Notes under the pieces: generated by a model
Seen by the model: the letters and a program-made list of their open reading frames with translations, nothing else
What the model was told of the DNA's origin: nothing
Databases searched by the model: none
Source of the DNA: Desulfobulbus sp.
GTDB lineage: Bacteria > Desulfobacterota > Desulfobulbia > Desulfobulbales > Desulfobulbaceae
NCBI GenBank assembly: GCA_011051875.1
Contig: DRKI01000186.1
Span: forward strand, 1-36,883
Reading direction: 5' to 3'
Length of the DNA: 36,883 nt
Shown: positions 15,394-23,408 of the stretch, piece by piece
Layout: each line of letters opens with the position of its first letter
Numbering within the stretch: the stretch's first letter is position 1
Translations under genes and position numbers: made by a program

Positions 15394-15629
15394 GGGGATG
15401 TCGGTCCGGCTGTTGTCGGGCCGCTCCAACCAGGCAACGTAAGCGGTCACAGGGCACCCCGTCTGCACGCGCTCGAACCTCCCGGTATGCGGGGTGGGTG
15501 GATAATTTTGTGAAGTTCGATCACGCACAGCTGTGGCACCCTGCAGCCGCTTGCAAGTCCTGTATTGATTCCGGGTGATTGGATATCCCGTGATCGGTAA
15601 CCAAGCAACTGCTGCAAGGAGGAGTGACT

Positions 15630-17069
15630 ATGACGGAAAAGGAAAAAAAAGACATTGACATCGAATTAACAGAGACCGAAGAGGCCTGGGACGAGGAGGC
15701 CGATGATCTGCGGCTCAAGTCCGTGGGCTGGAAAGAGCTCTATCTCAAGGAGGACTGGTGGGCCATCTGGCTTGCCCTGGGACTCATCGTCGTCGCCTAC
15801 GGGTTTTTTGTTTCCGGCGGATCCATCAAGTGGATCGCCGTGCACCCGGCCCGCTGGAGCACCCTCACCCAGCTGTTTACCGATTTCAGCAATCATATCG
15901 TGCAGTACGTGGCCCAGTTCATCATGTGGCTCGTGGTCTTTACCCTCAGCCTCAAGGTGATGGGGATCAAACCCGGTGAGTTCATTCCCTCGTTCATCTT
16001 TGTCTATGTCTGTTCCATAGTCATCTTTATGGTCGGTGCCTGGGAGCACGCGCACCACTACAACCTGGAGCCGCCCCTGCTGGCCCTGGCCCTGGGCATG
16101 GTGATCGCCAACTTCATCGGCCTGCCCCGCTGGATGGATGCCGGCTTCCGGGTCGAATACTACATCAAGGTGGGCATCATCCTCCTTGGTGCCACCCTGC
16201 CGCTCACCCTGATCGTCTGGGCCGGCCCGGTGGCCATCGGCCAGGCCTCCATCGTGGCGGTCACGACCTTCCTGGTCATCTTTTTCGTCGGCCGCAGGCT
16301 GGGGCTTGACCGGAGGCTTTGCGCCACCCTGGGCGCGGGCGGTGCGGTCTGCGGGGTCTCCGGTTCCATCGCCATTGCCGGCGCTGTGGGCGCCAAGAAG
16401 GAACACGCCCCCATCGCCATCACCATGGTCATCCTCTGGGCCATTATCATGATCTTCTTCCTGCCCCTGGTTTCACGGCTCCTGCAGCTCCACACCGGTG
16501 TGGTCGGCGCCTGGGTCGGGACCTCCGAGTTCGCTGACGCAGCCGGATTCGCGGCCGCCCAGGCCTATGGCGACATGGCTGCCAATGTTCCCGGCATTCC
16601 CGGCAGTCCCGAGGACGCTGTCTGGGGGTTCACCCTGATGAAGGTCGTGGGCCGTGACATCTGGATCGGCATCTGGGCCTTTGTCATGGCTATCATCTCC
16701 ACCACCTTCTGGGATCGCAAGAGCGGCACCAAGCCCAACCCGGCCGAGATCTGGTGGCGTTTCCCCAAGTTCGTGCTCGGGTTTTTCGTGGCCTCCATCA
16801 TCATGACCCTGATCTCCAGCCAGTACTCGCTCCAGGAGTACAACGAGGTCCTCAAGCCCATGCTGGTGGCGCCCATCAAGTCCCTGAGGACGTGGGCCTT
16901 CATCTTCTGCTTCTTCAGCATCGGCCTCACCACCCGTTTCCGGGAGCTGGCCTCGGCAGGAACCAAGCCGTTCTGGGCATTCACCAGTGGTGTTGTCGCC
17001 AATGTCGCCCTGGGTTTTGTCCTCTCGTCCATCGTCTTTGCCCACTACTGGCAGAACCTGTCCCACTGA
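15630..17069 (+). CDS. YeiH-family (UPF0324, putative sulfate exporter) membrane transporter
   Basis: AAGGAGGAG at 15616-15624 selects ATG 15630 over an in-frame GTG six bases earlier. The 479-residue product has a charged cytosolic N-terminus (1-42) and then about eleven hydrophobic segments. Family landmarks are LALALGMVIANFIGLP, YYIKVGIILLGATLPL, the re-entrant-loop-like LGAGGAVCGVSGSIAIAGAVGAKKEH (about 230-255) and a C-terminal helix bundle ending in SIGLTTRFREL. Members are annotated as putative sulfate exporters, but biochemical support is thin; in anaerobes the substrate might equally be another sulfur oxyanion or organic anion. It is longer than typical 340-residue YeiH because of the N-terminal TM pair and the loop near 285-330. 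A GC-rich stem-loop (17154-17182) follows the gene. Confidence 0.83.
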   Translation: MTEKEKKDIDIELTETEEAWDEEADDLRLKSVGWKELYLKEDWWAIWLALGLIVVAYGFFVSGGSIKWIAVHPARWSTLTQLFTDFSNHIVQYVAQFIMWLVVFTLSLKVMGIKPGEFIPSFIFVYVCSIVIFMVGAWEHAHHYNLEPPLLALALGMVIANFIGLPRWMDAGFRVEYYIKVGIILLGATLPLTLIVWAGPVAIGQASIVAVTTFLVIFFVGRRLGLDRRLCATLGAGGAVCGVSGSIAIAGAVGAKKEHAPIAITMVILWAIIMIFFLPLVSRLLQLHTGVVGAWVGTSEFADAAGFAAAQAYGDMAANVPGIPGSPEDAVWGFTLMKVVGRDIWIGIWAFVMAIISTTFWDRKSGTKPNPAEIWWRFPKFVLGFFVASIIMTLISSQYSLQEYNEVLKPMLVAPIKSLRTWAFIFCFFSIGLTTRFRELASAGTKPFWAFTSGVVANVALGFVLSSIVFAHYWQNLSH

Positions 17070-17153
17070 TCCGGGACCGGGTTCAGGAGCGGACCGGGTG
17101 TGATACGGCCCCGGCTGCCTGGCCGGGGCGGAACCGGCGGATTGCAACTGCCA

Positions 17154-17182
17154 CGGCCGGAGCGAATGCCAAGCTCCGGCCG
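17154..17182 (+). terminator. GC-rich stem-loop between transporter and four-Cys protein genes
   Basis: CGGCCGGAGC (17154-17163) pairs perfectly with GCTCCGGCCG (17173-17182) around a 9-nt loop. Only a short TTT follows, at 17188-17190. A second stem, GCCCCGG/CCGGGGC, lies at 17108-17129. These could attenuate read-through or stabilise the transporter mRNA; as an intrinsic terminator the U-tract is poor. Confidence 0.4.
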
Positions 17183-17209
17183 CGGCCTTTCCTGACAGAG
17201 GAGGATGGC

Positions 17210-17434
17210 ATGCGAGTGGCACGAGAGAAGAAGATCTGTCTCAACTGTCTGTTTTTCAGAAATGACCCGGCATTCCTTGAATCCGAGTTCAAGGGCTGGA
17301 TAACCCTGGGCTCGGCCTATGGTTCGGTGCGCAAGGATGACGGCATCTGCTCCCGGCACGAGGAATACCTTTCAGCCTACGACTGGTGCAATCAGTTCAG
17401 GCCGGGACCGCGCCTGGATCCCGGCGCTTCCTGA
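17210..17434 (+). CDS. Small four-cysteine protein, function unknown
   Basis: GAGGAGG at 17198-17204 is 5 bp before ATG 17210. The 74-residue product starts MRVAREKKICLNCLFFRND and has four Cys in the pattern C10-x2-C13-x32-C46-x13-C60. Each pair is followed by aromatic residues (CLNCLFF, DGICSRH, DWCNQF). This spacing recalls small HiPIP-like or zinc-binding polypeptides, including the small subunits of some glycyl-radical enzymes such as benzylsuccinate synthase, but no such enzyme is nearby. It probably binds a 4Fe-4S cluster or Zn2+. It lies 140 bp downstream of the transporter gene and converges on the NtrC-type regulator gene, 21 bp away. The gene call rests on the ribosome site and the Cys pattern. 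Confidence 0.75.
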   Translation: MRVAREKKICLNCLFFRNDPAFLESEFKGWITLGSAYGSVRKDDGICSRHEEYLSAYDWCNQFRPGPRLDPGAS

Positions 17435-17455
17435 GCCCGGGGAACTCCCGGTGCG

Positions 17456-18865
17456 TCATTCTCCCTTTCGTCTGCCGCGGAACCGGTCCGCCGAGATATC
17501 ATAACGCTTCAGGAGCTGCTGCATGGACTGGCGCTCGATGCCGGCCTGTTTGGCCGCCCGGGAGACATTGCCCCCGGTTTGCTCCAGGAGGCGGGTCATG
17601 TAGTGGACCGTGAATTTTTTCAGGATCGCCCGCTTGGCCTCAGGGTAGGTGCGTTCACAGAGGTCGGCTTCGTGCCCGTCGGGCCGGGGCAGGGCCGAGA
17701 GTTCGCAGTCAAAGTCCTGCGGTCTGAGCTGTTCATCCTTGGCAAAGATGAGGGCTCGCTTGATGGCGTTCTGCAGCTCCCGGACATTGCCGCTCCACCT
17801 GCGCGCCACGAGGTAACGCAGGGCCTGGTCGGACATTTTTTTGTTCGTCCCCAGTTCCCGGTTGTAGCGGGCAAGGAGATGGCTGGCTATGAGCGGGATG
17901 TCCTCGGGGATATCCCGCAGCGGCGGCGTCTGGATGGCCACGCAGGCAAGCCGGTGGTACAGGTCCTCCCGGAAGCCGCCGTCCCTGATCTTTTCCTGCA
18001 GGTTCTGGTTGGTGGAGGCCAGGATCCGGACGTCGACGGCCCGGGTGCGGTCGTCACCCAGGGGGCGGAGTTCCTTGTCCTGCAGGACCCGCAGAAGTTT
18101 GGTCTGCAGGGTGAGGGGCATGTCGCCGATCTCGTCGAGCACGATACTGCCGCCGTCGGCCGCGACAAAGAGCCCTGCCCGGTCGGAGCGGGCGCCGGTG
18201 AAGGCGCCCTTGCGGTGCCCGAAGAGCTCGCTCTCCAGGATCTCCTCCGGAATGGCCGCGCAGTTGACCGTGACCAGGGGACCGTCGGCCCGGTCGCTGA
18301 GATCATGGATCATTCTCGCCACCAGCTCCTTGCCGGTTCCGGTCTCGCCGGTGATGAGCACGGTGATATCGGTTTTCGCCACCAGGTTGATGGTTTCCAC
18401 CAGCCTGGTCATGACCGGAGACTGGCCGATGAGCCGGTCGTTGACCTCCCGTTCCCGCACCCGCCTGGTCAGGTTGCGGGTCCGCCGCTTGAGGGCCTCG
18501 TGCTCCAGCGCCTTTCTCAGGGTGTGCAGGAGGCGTTCCTCGTCAAAGGGCTTGGTGATGAAGTCGTAGGCGCCCAGCTTGAGTGATTCCACCGCCTTCT
18601 CGATGCTTCCGTAGGCCGTCATCATGATGACGATGGCGTCCCGGTTCCCGGCCTTGATCCGCTGCAGCAGTTCCAGCCCGTCCATGCCCGGCATGCGGAT
18701 GTCGGTCACCACCACGTCGCAGCCATGGCGCTGCAGCAGTTCCAGGGCCCGGGCTCCGTTGTCGGCGCACTGGATATCCACCTCCAGCTCCGACCGGAAG
18801 AGCCGTGTCAGGAATTCCAGCATGTCGGGCTTGTCGTCGACGATCAGTACCGATTGCCTGTTCAT
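17456..18865 (-). CDS. NtrC-type sigma-54-dependent response regulator
   Basis: The 469-residue protein has an intact receiver domain (1-122) with D10-D11, phospho-acceptor D55 in VVTDIRMPG and K105. The AAA+ domain (about 145-380) has Walker A GETGTGKE (173-180), the sigma-54 contact loop GAFTGA (220-225), Walker B IVLDEIGDMP and the R-finger region SGNVRELQNAIKRAL. A Fis-type HTH (GGNVSRAAKQAGIERQSMQQLLKRY) closes it. It should activate sigma-54 promoters when phosphorylated. Its ATG overlaps the stop of the haem-c kinase gene (ATGA, 18862-18865), so the two make one two-component system. Candidate targets are discussed under the dyad at 15229-15265. Confidence 0.96.
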   Translation of the reverse strand: MNRQSVLIVDDKPDMLEFLTRLFRSELEVDIQCADNGARALELLQRHGCDVVVTDIRMPGMDGLELLQRIKAGNRDAIVIMMTAYGSIEKAVESLKLGAYDFITKPFDEERLLHTLRKALEHEALKRRTRNLTRRVREREVNDRLIGQSPVMTRLVETINLVAKTDITVLITGETGTGKELVARMIHDLSDRADGPLVTVNCAAIPEEILESELFGHRKGAFTGARSDRAGLFVAADGGSIVLDEIGDMPLTLQTKLLRVLQDKELRPLGDDRTRAVDVRILASTNQNLQEKIRDGGFREDLYHRLACVAIQTPPLRDIPEDIPLIASHLLARYNRELGTNKKMSDQALRYLVARRWSGNVRELQNAIKRALIFAKDEQLRPQDFDCELSALPRPDGHEADLCERTYPEAKRAILKKFTVHYMTRLLEQTGGNVSRAAKQAGIERQSMQQLLKRYDISADRFRGRRKGE

Positions 18866-20814
18866 GACCTCTTCTCCTCCAGGGGAAGCCGGAACCAGAA
18901 TGTCGTTCCCTTGCCGACTTCACTGGTGAACGATATCTCGCCGCCGTGCTCTTCCACAATACCGTAACTCACCGAGGTCCCCAGTCCGGTGCCCTGGCCC
19001 GGCTCCTTGGTGGTGAAAAAGGGCTCAAAGACCTTGTGCCGGATGTTGCAGGGGATGCCGCAACCGGTATCGGTAAACGAGACCCGGACCATGTTGTCTG
19101 CAGTCTCGTGGCGGGTGGTGACCAGGATACTGCCCTTGCCGTCGATGGCCTGGGCCGCGTTGATCAGGAGGTTGAGGCAAACCTGCCTGATCCGGTCCAC
19201 GGACATGGGCACCGGCGGAACATCGGGCGCAAAATCTGTCCTGATCTCGATCCCCTTGGCCGCGAATTCGCCGTCCACCACCTCGATGACCGACCGGATG
19301 GTCTCGGCAATGTCGGCCGGAACAAGGCGGCTGTCCGCCTGGCGGGAGAAGTTGAGCAGGTCCTCGACGATCTTCTTGCACATGGCGGCATTGTTGCGGA
19401 TGACCTGCAGGTCCCTCCGTACCCGGTCATCATCGGTACCCTTGAGGAGCAGCCCGGTATAGCCCATGACGATACTCAAGGGGTTGTTGATCTCGTGGGC
19501 CACGCCGGCGGCGAGCTGGCCGATGGAGGCAAGCTTCTCGGCCTGGCGGATCTGCTGCTCCATGCGTTTCCATTCACCGATATCCTTGATGATGCACTCG
19601 TAGCGGCATCGCTGCCGGTGCTTGTCCTGCTGCCGGGTGGCGGTGATCAGGACATCGATCTCGTCGCCGTCCCGTTTCCTGAACCTGGCCTCGAAGTCCT
19701 TGACAAAGCCGGCGGTCTCCATCTGTTCGAGAAAGGCGGTGCAATGCTCCTGCCGGACAAAGAAGTCATGGATGGTGACACTGCGCATGAAGTCATCCCG
19801 GTTCTTGCAGCCGAAGAGCTCGATGCCGGCATTGTTGACATCCACCATCAGGCCGTCGCAGTCGGTGACGATGATGCCGTCCTTTGATCCCTCGAAGATC
19901 TGCCGGTACTTGGCCTCCGAGGCCCGCAGGGCATCCTGCGATTTCTTCAGGTGGCCGATCATCCGGTTGAAGGATTCGCCCAGCTCCGCGATCTCGTCGC
20001 TGCCCTTGACATCCAGGCTCACGTCCAGCCCCTTTTCGCCGCTGACCACGGACTTGAAAAAGGCGCTGGCCCGCTTCAGCGGCCGGACCGCGACCACGTA
20101 GTGAAAATAGTTGAGCAGCAGCAGGACCACGGTCAGGATCACCAGGCCGAGGAGAAAGATGCCGAAGGCGGCCTGGCGGATCTTGGAGAAGGTCGGATCC
20201 ACGGGAACGGCGATGGACTCCAGGCCCACCACCTCGCCCACCTTCCAGTTGTGGCCGTGGTCGGCGCCGTAACGACTCAGGAGTGACGCGGGCGCCAGGG
20301 CGGGATCGCCATGGCAGAGGAGGCAGGAGGATTCCATGCGCACAGCCTTGAGGCGGATGAAATATTGCCTGCCCTCCCTGGTCACGAGGCCCTTCCAGCT
20401 GGTGGCGCCGGCGGGGGCGTCGGCAAAGCGGCGGATAAAGGACTCCTCGAACCCGTCGGCCCGGTTGTTCGGATTCATGGGATTGAGCGCCACCCGGCGG
20501 TAGACATTGCTGGGAAAGCGTCTGATGAAGCGGGCCATGATTTTCTTGTTGACCACCGAGGTGGACATGGCCTCGCTGATAAACTCGTCCCTGGGCAGCA
20601 GGTGCAGCATTCTGGGACGGAGATCGTCGCGGACGAACTCCATGGTGGCATCGATGAAGCCCAGGGTGAATCCGGTCTTCTGGTAGATCTCGTCCAGGTA
20701 GAGATCCCGGACATAGGAGTAGAAGAAGATGGAGACGATGCAGTCCGTGGCAAACAGGATCAGCCCCATGCCGAGCATGACCTTGGTGGTCAGTTTCAGT
20801 CCCCTGAATTTCAC
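18862..20814 (-). CDS. Membrane histidine kinase with periplasmic c-type haem (CxxCH, DUF3365/Tll0287-like) sensor
   Basis: GTG 20814 (MKFRGLKLTTKVMLGMG) is the preferred start: TM1 follows directly at about 12-33, and the in-frame ATG upstream adds only low-complexity residues. Residues 34-213 form a periplasmic sensor of the DUF3365/Tll0287-like type with a c-type haem motif C164-L-L-C167-H168. TM2 lies at about 214-237, HAMP at 240-292 and PAS at 297-415. HisKA has H440 in GVAHEINNPLS, and HATPase_c has INAAQAID, DTGCGIP, FFTTK and GTGLGTSVSYGIV. The 650-residue kinase should autophosphorylate H440 and pass phosphate to the overlapping NtrC-type partner. Periplasmic haem sensors of this kind are thought to read redox state or ligands such as NO or CO. 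The haem assignment rests on the motif in the right domain; maturation would need cytochrome c biogenesis genes, which are not in the window. Confidence 0.93.
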   Translation of the reverse strand: MKFRGLKLTTKVMLGMGLILFATDCIVSIFFYSYVRDLYLDEIYQKTGFTLGFIDATMEFVRDDLRPRMLHLLPRDEFISEAMSTSVVNKKIMARFIRRFPSNVYRRVALNPMNPNNRADGFEESFIRRFADAPAGATSWKGLVTREGRQYFIRLKAVRMESSCLLCHGDPALAPASLLSRYGADHGHNWKVGEVVGLESIAVPVDPTFSKIRQAAFGIFLLGLVILTVVLLLLNYFHYVVAVRPLKRASAFFKSVVSGEKGLDVSLDVKGSDEIAELGESFNRMIGHLKKSQDALRASEAKYRQIFEGSKDGIIVTDCDGLMVDVNNAGIELFGCKNRDDFMRSVTIHDFFVRQEHCTAFLEQMETAGFVKDFEARFRKRDGDEIDVLITATRQQDKHRQRCRYECIIKDIGEWKRMEQQIRQAEKLASIGQLAAGVAHEINNPLSIVMGYTGLLLKGTDDDRVRRDLQVIRNNAAMCKKIVEDLLNFSRQADSRLVPADIAETIRSVIEVVDGEFAAKGIEIRTDFAPDVPPVPMSVDRIRQVCLNLLINAAQAIDGKGSILVTTRHETADNMVRVSFTDTGCGIPCNIRHKVFEPFFTTKEPGQGTGLGTSVSYGIVEEHGGEISFTSEVGKGTTFWFRLPLEEKRS

Positions 20815-21221
20815 GTGCCCGGTCCCCGGTTGTCCATCCTCCAGTATGCCACACGGCACCGCTGCCGGCCCGTGGTGCACGGGCCGGGCCGGATGTCCGG
20901 CAGCAGGGGCATGCTTCGTGCCCCATGGTGACGAGTCGGCCGATATCGGTCAAATGCCATCCTTCAGGGTAGCACATGCCCCGCAGCCTGACAAGGGGTG
21001 CCTGCCGGGAGCCCCTGTCGGGCTGCCTGCCGGCGGCAAAACAATGGAACCATGGGCCGGATCCGATGCCTGGCCGCCGGTGTGAGGGCCGGTCCGGAAC
21101 CGGTCGCAACGGATCCGAGAATTCCGGACCGGGGGTGGAAGAAAGAATTGACAATCTTCTTTCTCTTGGCTAGCGTCCTGTCACCCGTGAAAGACAACCC
21201 CCGAGAACTCTGGAGGATGCG
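20815..21221. other. 407-bp divergent intergenic region (haem-c kinase / DUF47 gene)
   Basis: No coding region is supported here. It contains the strong plus-strand promoter at 21148-21176 and the purine/pyrimidine-rich imperfect dyad around it (GAAGAAAGA, about 21140-21148, facing TCTTCTTTC, 21156-21164). I could not find a convincing minus-strand promoter for the kinase gene. The segment 20935-21060 has no recognisable feature. Confidence 0.45.
21148..21176 (+). promoter_or_regulatory. Sigma-70 promoter of the DUF47-pit unit
   Basis: A consensus TTGACA (21148-21153), 17-bp spacer and TAGCGT (21171-21176) predict a start near 21183 and a leader of about 39 nt. The leader includes CTGGAGGA before ATG 21222. 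The -35 lies inside an imperfect inverted repeat (GAAGAAAGA...TCTTCTTTC), a possible operator. Confidence 0.6.
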
Positions 21222-21899
21222 ATGAGAACGTTGATTGCTGATCTATTTGGTAAGTCGCCCTTTGGTCCCATCGTGGAACACAGCAAAAAGGTTCATGAGT
21301 GCGTGGAGCTGCTCTGGCCGCTCATGGAGGCCCTGGTGGCGGAAGAGTATGGCACGATCCGCAAGCTGCATTCCAAGATGTCCCGTCTCGAACATGAAGC
21401 CGACCTGATCAAGCACGAGATCCGCAGTTTCATCTCCAGGCGCTATTTCCTCCCCGTTGACCGTTCCGACCTGGTCAACTTCCTTGCCCGCCAGGAAAAG
21501 ATCGCCGACCTTGCAGAAGACTTTGCCGTTGTCCTCACCCTCCGCGACACCCGTGTCCATCCCTCCATCCATGATCTTTTTTTCAGTTATCTGAACCAGG
21601 TCTTCCAGGTCAGCGGCACCCTGCTCACCGCGGCGGTGGAATTCAAGAATCTTGCCGAAGCCGCTTTCGCCGGCGCCGAGGCGGAGTCGGTCCTCCATCT
21701 TATCGAGAACCTGGGCGAAGAGGAGTGGAAGACCGACAAGCTCTCACGGAAGCTGTCCCGCGCGGTCTATGCCCTGGAAGGAGAAGAGGATCTGCTCAAT
21801 ATCCTCTTTTACGAGAAGATGGTGATCATGCTCGGCTCCATCGCCAACCAGGCCGAGAACGCCGGTGACTATCTCCGGGTCATGATAGAAAAACGATAA
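21222..21899 (+). CDS. DUF47/PhoU-like protein (Pit accessory protein, TIGR00153 type)
   Basis: The 225-residue, almost all-helical protein begins MRTLIADLFGKSPFGPIVEHSKKVHECV and contains HEADLIKHEIRSFI, the recurrent E/D-rich PhoU-like motif. It then has the DLVNFLARQEKIADLAEDFAV segment and ends NAGDYLRVMIEKR. This is the DUF47 family, which is commonly encoded next to Pit-type phosphate transporters and is thought to modulate them through metal-binding helical bundles. Here it precedes pit by 201 bp on the same strand. AGGA in CTGGAGGATGCG precedes the ATG closely. The gene is not the PstSCAB-linked phoU itself; no pst gene is seen. Confidence 0.92.
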   Translation: MRTLIADLFGKSPFGPIVEHSKKVHECVELLWPLMEALVAEEYGTIRKLHSKMSRLEHEADLIKHEIRSFISRRYFLPVDRSDLVNFLARQEKIADLAEDFAVVLTLRDTRVHPSIHDLFFSYLNQVFQVSGTLLTAAVEFKNLAEAAFAGAEAESVLHLIENLGEEEWKTDKLSRKLSRAVYALEGEEDLLNILFYEKMVIMLGSIANQAENAGDYLRVMIEKR

Positions 21900-22100
21900 C
21901 AGGCACCCCGTCTCTGCACGGTCGCCCGGGCCCGCGCATGGAGGGCCTGCAGCGAGCCGGCACGCCTGCACAGATACGGAACATGCGTGCCGATTTACGG
22001 TTTTGAGGACGTGAAAACAGCAAGTTGTTAATCCCGTGATCAGGTGCATGCGGCAGGGCTGCCGGCCCCGGACATTGCACAACTGCCAGAGAAGAAAGAA

Positions 22101-23408
22101 ATGGACTTCTATATCATCGGTCTGACGGCCCTCCTCGGTCTGTACATGGCATGGAACATCGGTGCCAACGATGTGGCAAACTCCATGGCCGACGCAGTGG
22201 GATCCAAGGCGATATCCATCCGCAACGCGGTCATTGCCGCCGGCATCTGCGAGTTCGCCGGTGCGGTCCTGGTCGGCGCCCAGGTCACCAATACCGTCCG
22301 CAAGGGCATTGTCGACCCGTCGGTGCTGATGGCCATGCCCGGTATCACCGGCCAGGAGGCGGCCATCATCCTGGTGATCGGTATGTCGGCGGCCCTGCTC
22401 TCGGCCGCCTTCTGGCTTCATTTTTCCACCATGTACGGCATGCCGGTCTCCACCACCCATTCCATTGTCGGCGCCGTGGCCGGGTTCGGCGTGGTGGCCG
22501 CGGGCTGGCATGCGGTCAACTGGGCCAAGATGGGCCAGATCGTCGCCTCCTGGTTCATCTCGCCGGTGGCAGGCGGCATGATGGCCTTTCTGCTCTTCAA
22601 GTACATCTCCGGGTCCATCCTCGGCAACGACCGCCCGGCCCGGGCGGCCATCGTGCACATTCCGATCATCACCTTCATGCTGTCCGCCACGGTCCTGCTC
22701 GCCACCATCTACAAGGGGCTCAAGCACGTGATCAAGAATATCGCGTGGCTCACCGACAGCCGGGCCCTGACCCTGTCGTTGGCCGCGTCCCTGGTGGCGG
22801 CGGTCGCCTCTTACTTTGTGGCCAGGAGCCGTCTCGCCGGCCGCGAGGAGCTGCCCCTGGGCGAGCAGCTCGAGGCGGTCGAGCGGATGTTCGTGCCCAT
22901 GGTGGTGATCAGTTCCTGCTCAGTGGCCTTTGCCCATGGCGCCAATGACGTGGCCAACTCGGTGGGACCGCTGGCCGCCATCGTCCATGTCCTCCGGACC
23001 TCCACCATTGACATGAAGGTACCGGTGCCCCTCTGGATCCTGGCCCTGGGCGGCGGCGGCATCGTCCTGGGACTGGCCACCTACGGCTACAAGGTCATGA
23101 TGACCGTGGGCACCAAGATCACCGAGATCACGCCGTCGCGCGGCGTGGCCGCAGATATCGCGGCCACGGCCACGGTCCTGGCCTGCACCAGGCTGTCACT
23201 GCCCGTATCCACCACCCATACCCTGGTCGGCGCCATCCTGGGGATCGGCCTGGCCCGCGGGCTCGGCGGCATCAACCGACGCATCGTCACCTCCATCTTC
23301 GGCTCCTGGCTCTTCACCGTGCCCGCGGCCGCCATCATGTCGGTCATCTTCTTTGTCACCGGCAAGTTTTTCTTCTTCGACATGCTGCGCCAGGTGATCA
23401 GCCCCTGA
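22101..23408 (+). CDS. pit: Pit-family inorganic phosphate transporter
   Basis: ATG 22101 (MDFYIIGLTALLGLYMAWNIG) fits the family start; an in-frame ATG at 22044 would add 19 non-conserved residues. The 435-residue protein has the two inverted PiT signatures, GANDVANSMADAVGS (21-35) and HGANDVANSVGPLAA (about 277-291). Each is followed by a ThrThrHis motif (PVSTTHSIVGA and [11 protein letters not shown]), and there are about ten TM segments. Pit carriers move metal-phosphate with protons or sodium across the inner membrane. It is paired with the DUF47 gene upstream. Its last 213 bp lie opposite the open frame of the oxoprolinase-type gene. The 201-bp gap before it holds no clear promoter, so cotranscription with the DUF47 gene is likely. 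Confidence 0.96.
   Translation: MDFYIIGLTALLGLYMAWNIGANDVANSMADAVGSKAISIRNAVIAAGICEFAGAVLVGAQVTNTVRKGIVDPSVLMAMPGITGQEAAIILVIGMSAALLSAAFWLHFSTMYGMPVSTTHSIVGAVAGFGVVAAGWHAVNWAKMGQIVASWFISPVAGGMMAFLLFKYISGSILGNDRPARAAIVHIPIITFMLSATVLLATIYKGLKHVIKNIAWLTDSRALTLSLAASLVAAVASYFVARSRLAGREELPLGEQLEAVERMFVPMVVISSCSVAFAHGANDVANSVGPLAAIVHVLRTSTIDMKVPVPLWILALGGGGIVLGLATYGYKVMMTVGTKITEITPSRGVAADIAATATVLACTRLSLPVSTTHTLVGAILGIGLARGLGGINRRIVTSIFGSWLFTVPAAAIMSVIFFVTGKFFFFDMLRQVISP

Larger units (their letters stand above)
15181..15629. other. 449-bp intergenic regulatory region between CYTH gene and YeiH-type transporter gene
   Basis: The gap separates two divergent genes and holds no ORF with coding character. 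TGCAAG/CTTGCA words recur at 15229-15234, 15248-15253, 15260-15265, 15362-15367 and 15550-15557. There is a sigma-54-like element at 15378-15393, an isolated TGGCAC at 15534-15539, and an AT-rich patch at about 15306-15335. It is the largest gap in this half of the window and is probably the control region of the transporter gene. Confidence 0.5.

Noticed and set aside
15534-15557. Second sigma-54 element starting with a perfect TGGCAC
   Set aside because: The required GC dinucleotide is one base too close (GG-N9-GC) and the following TTGCA is too far, so it is unlikely to work.
15181-15629. Structured RNA or riboswitch in the gap upstream of the transporter
   Set aside because: I found no known riboswitch core, tRNA-like fold or long helix; only short repeats and a promoter-like element.
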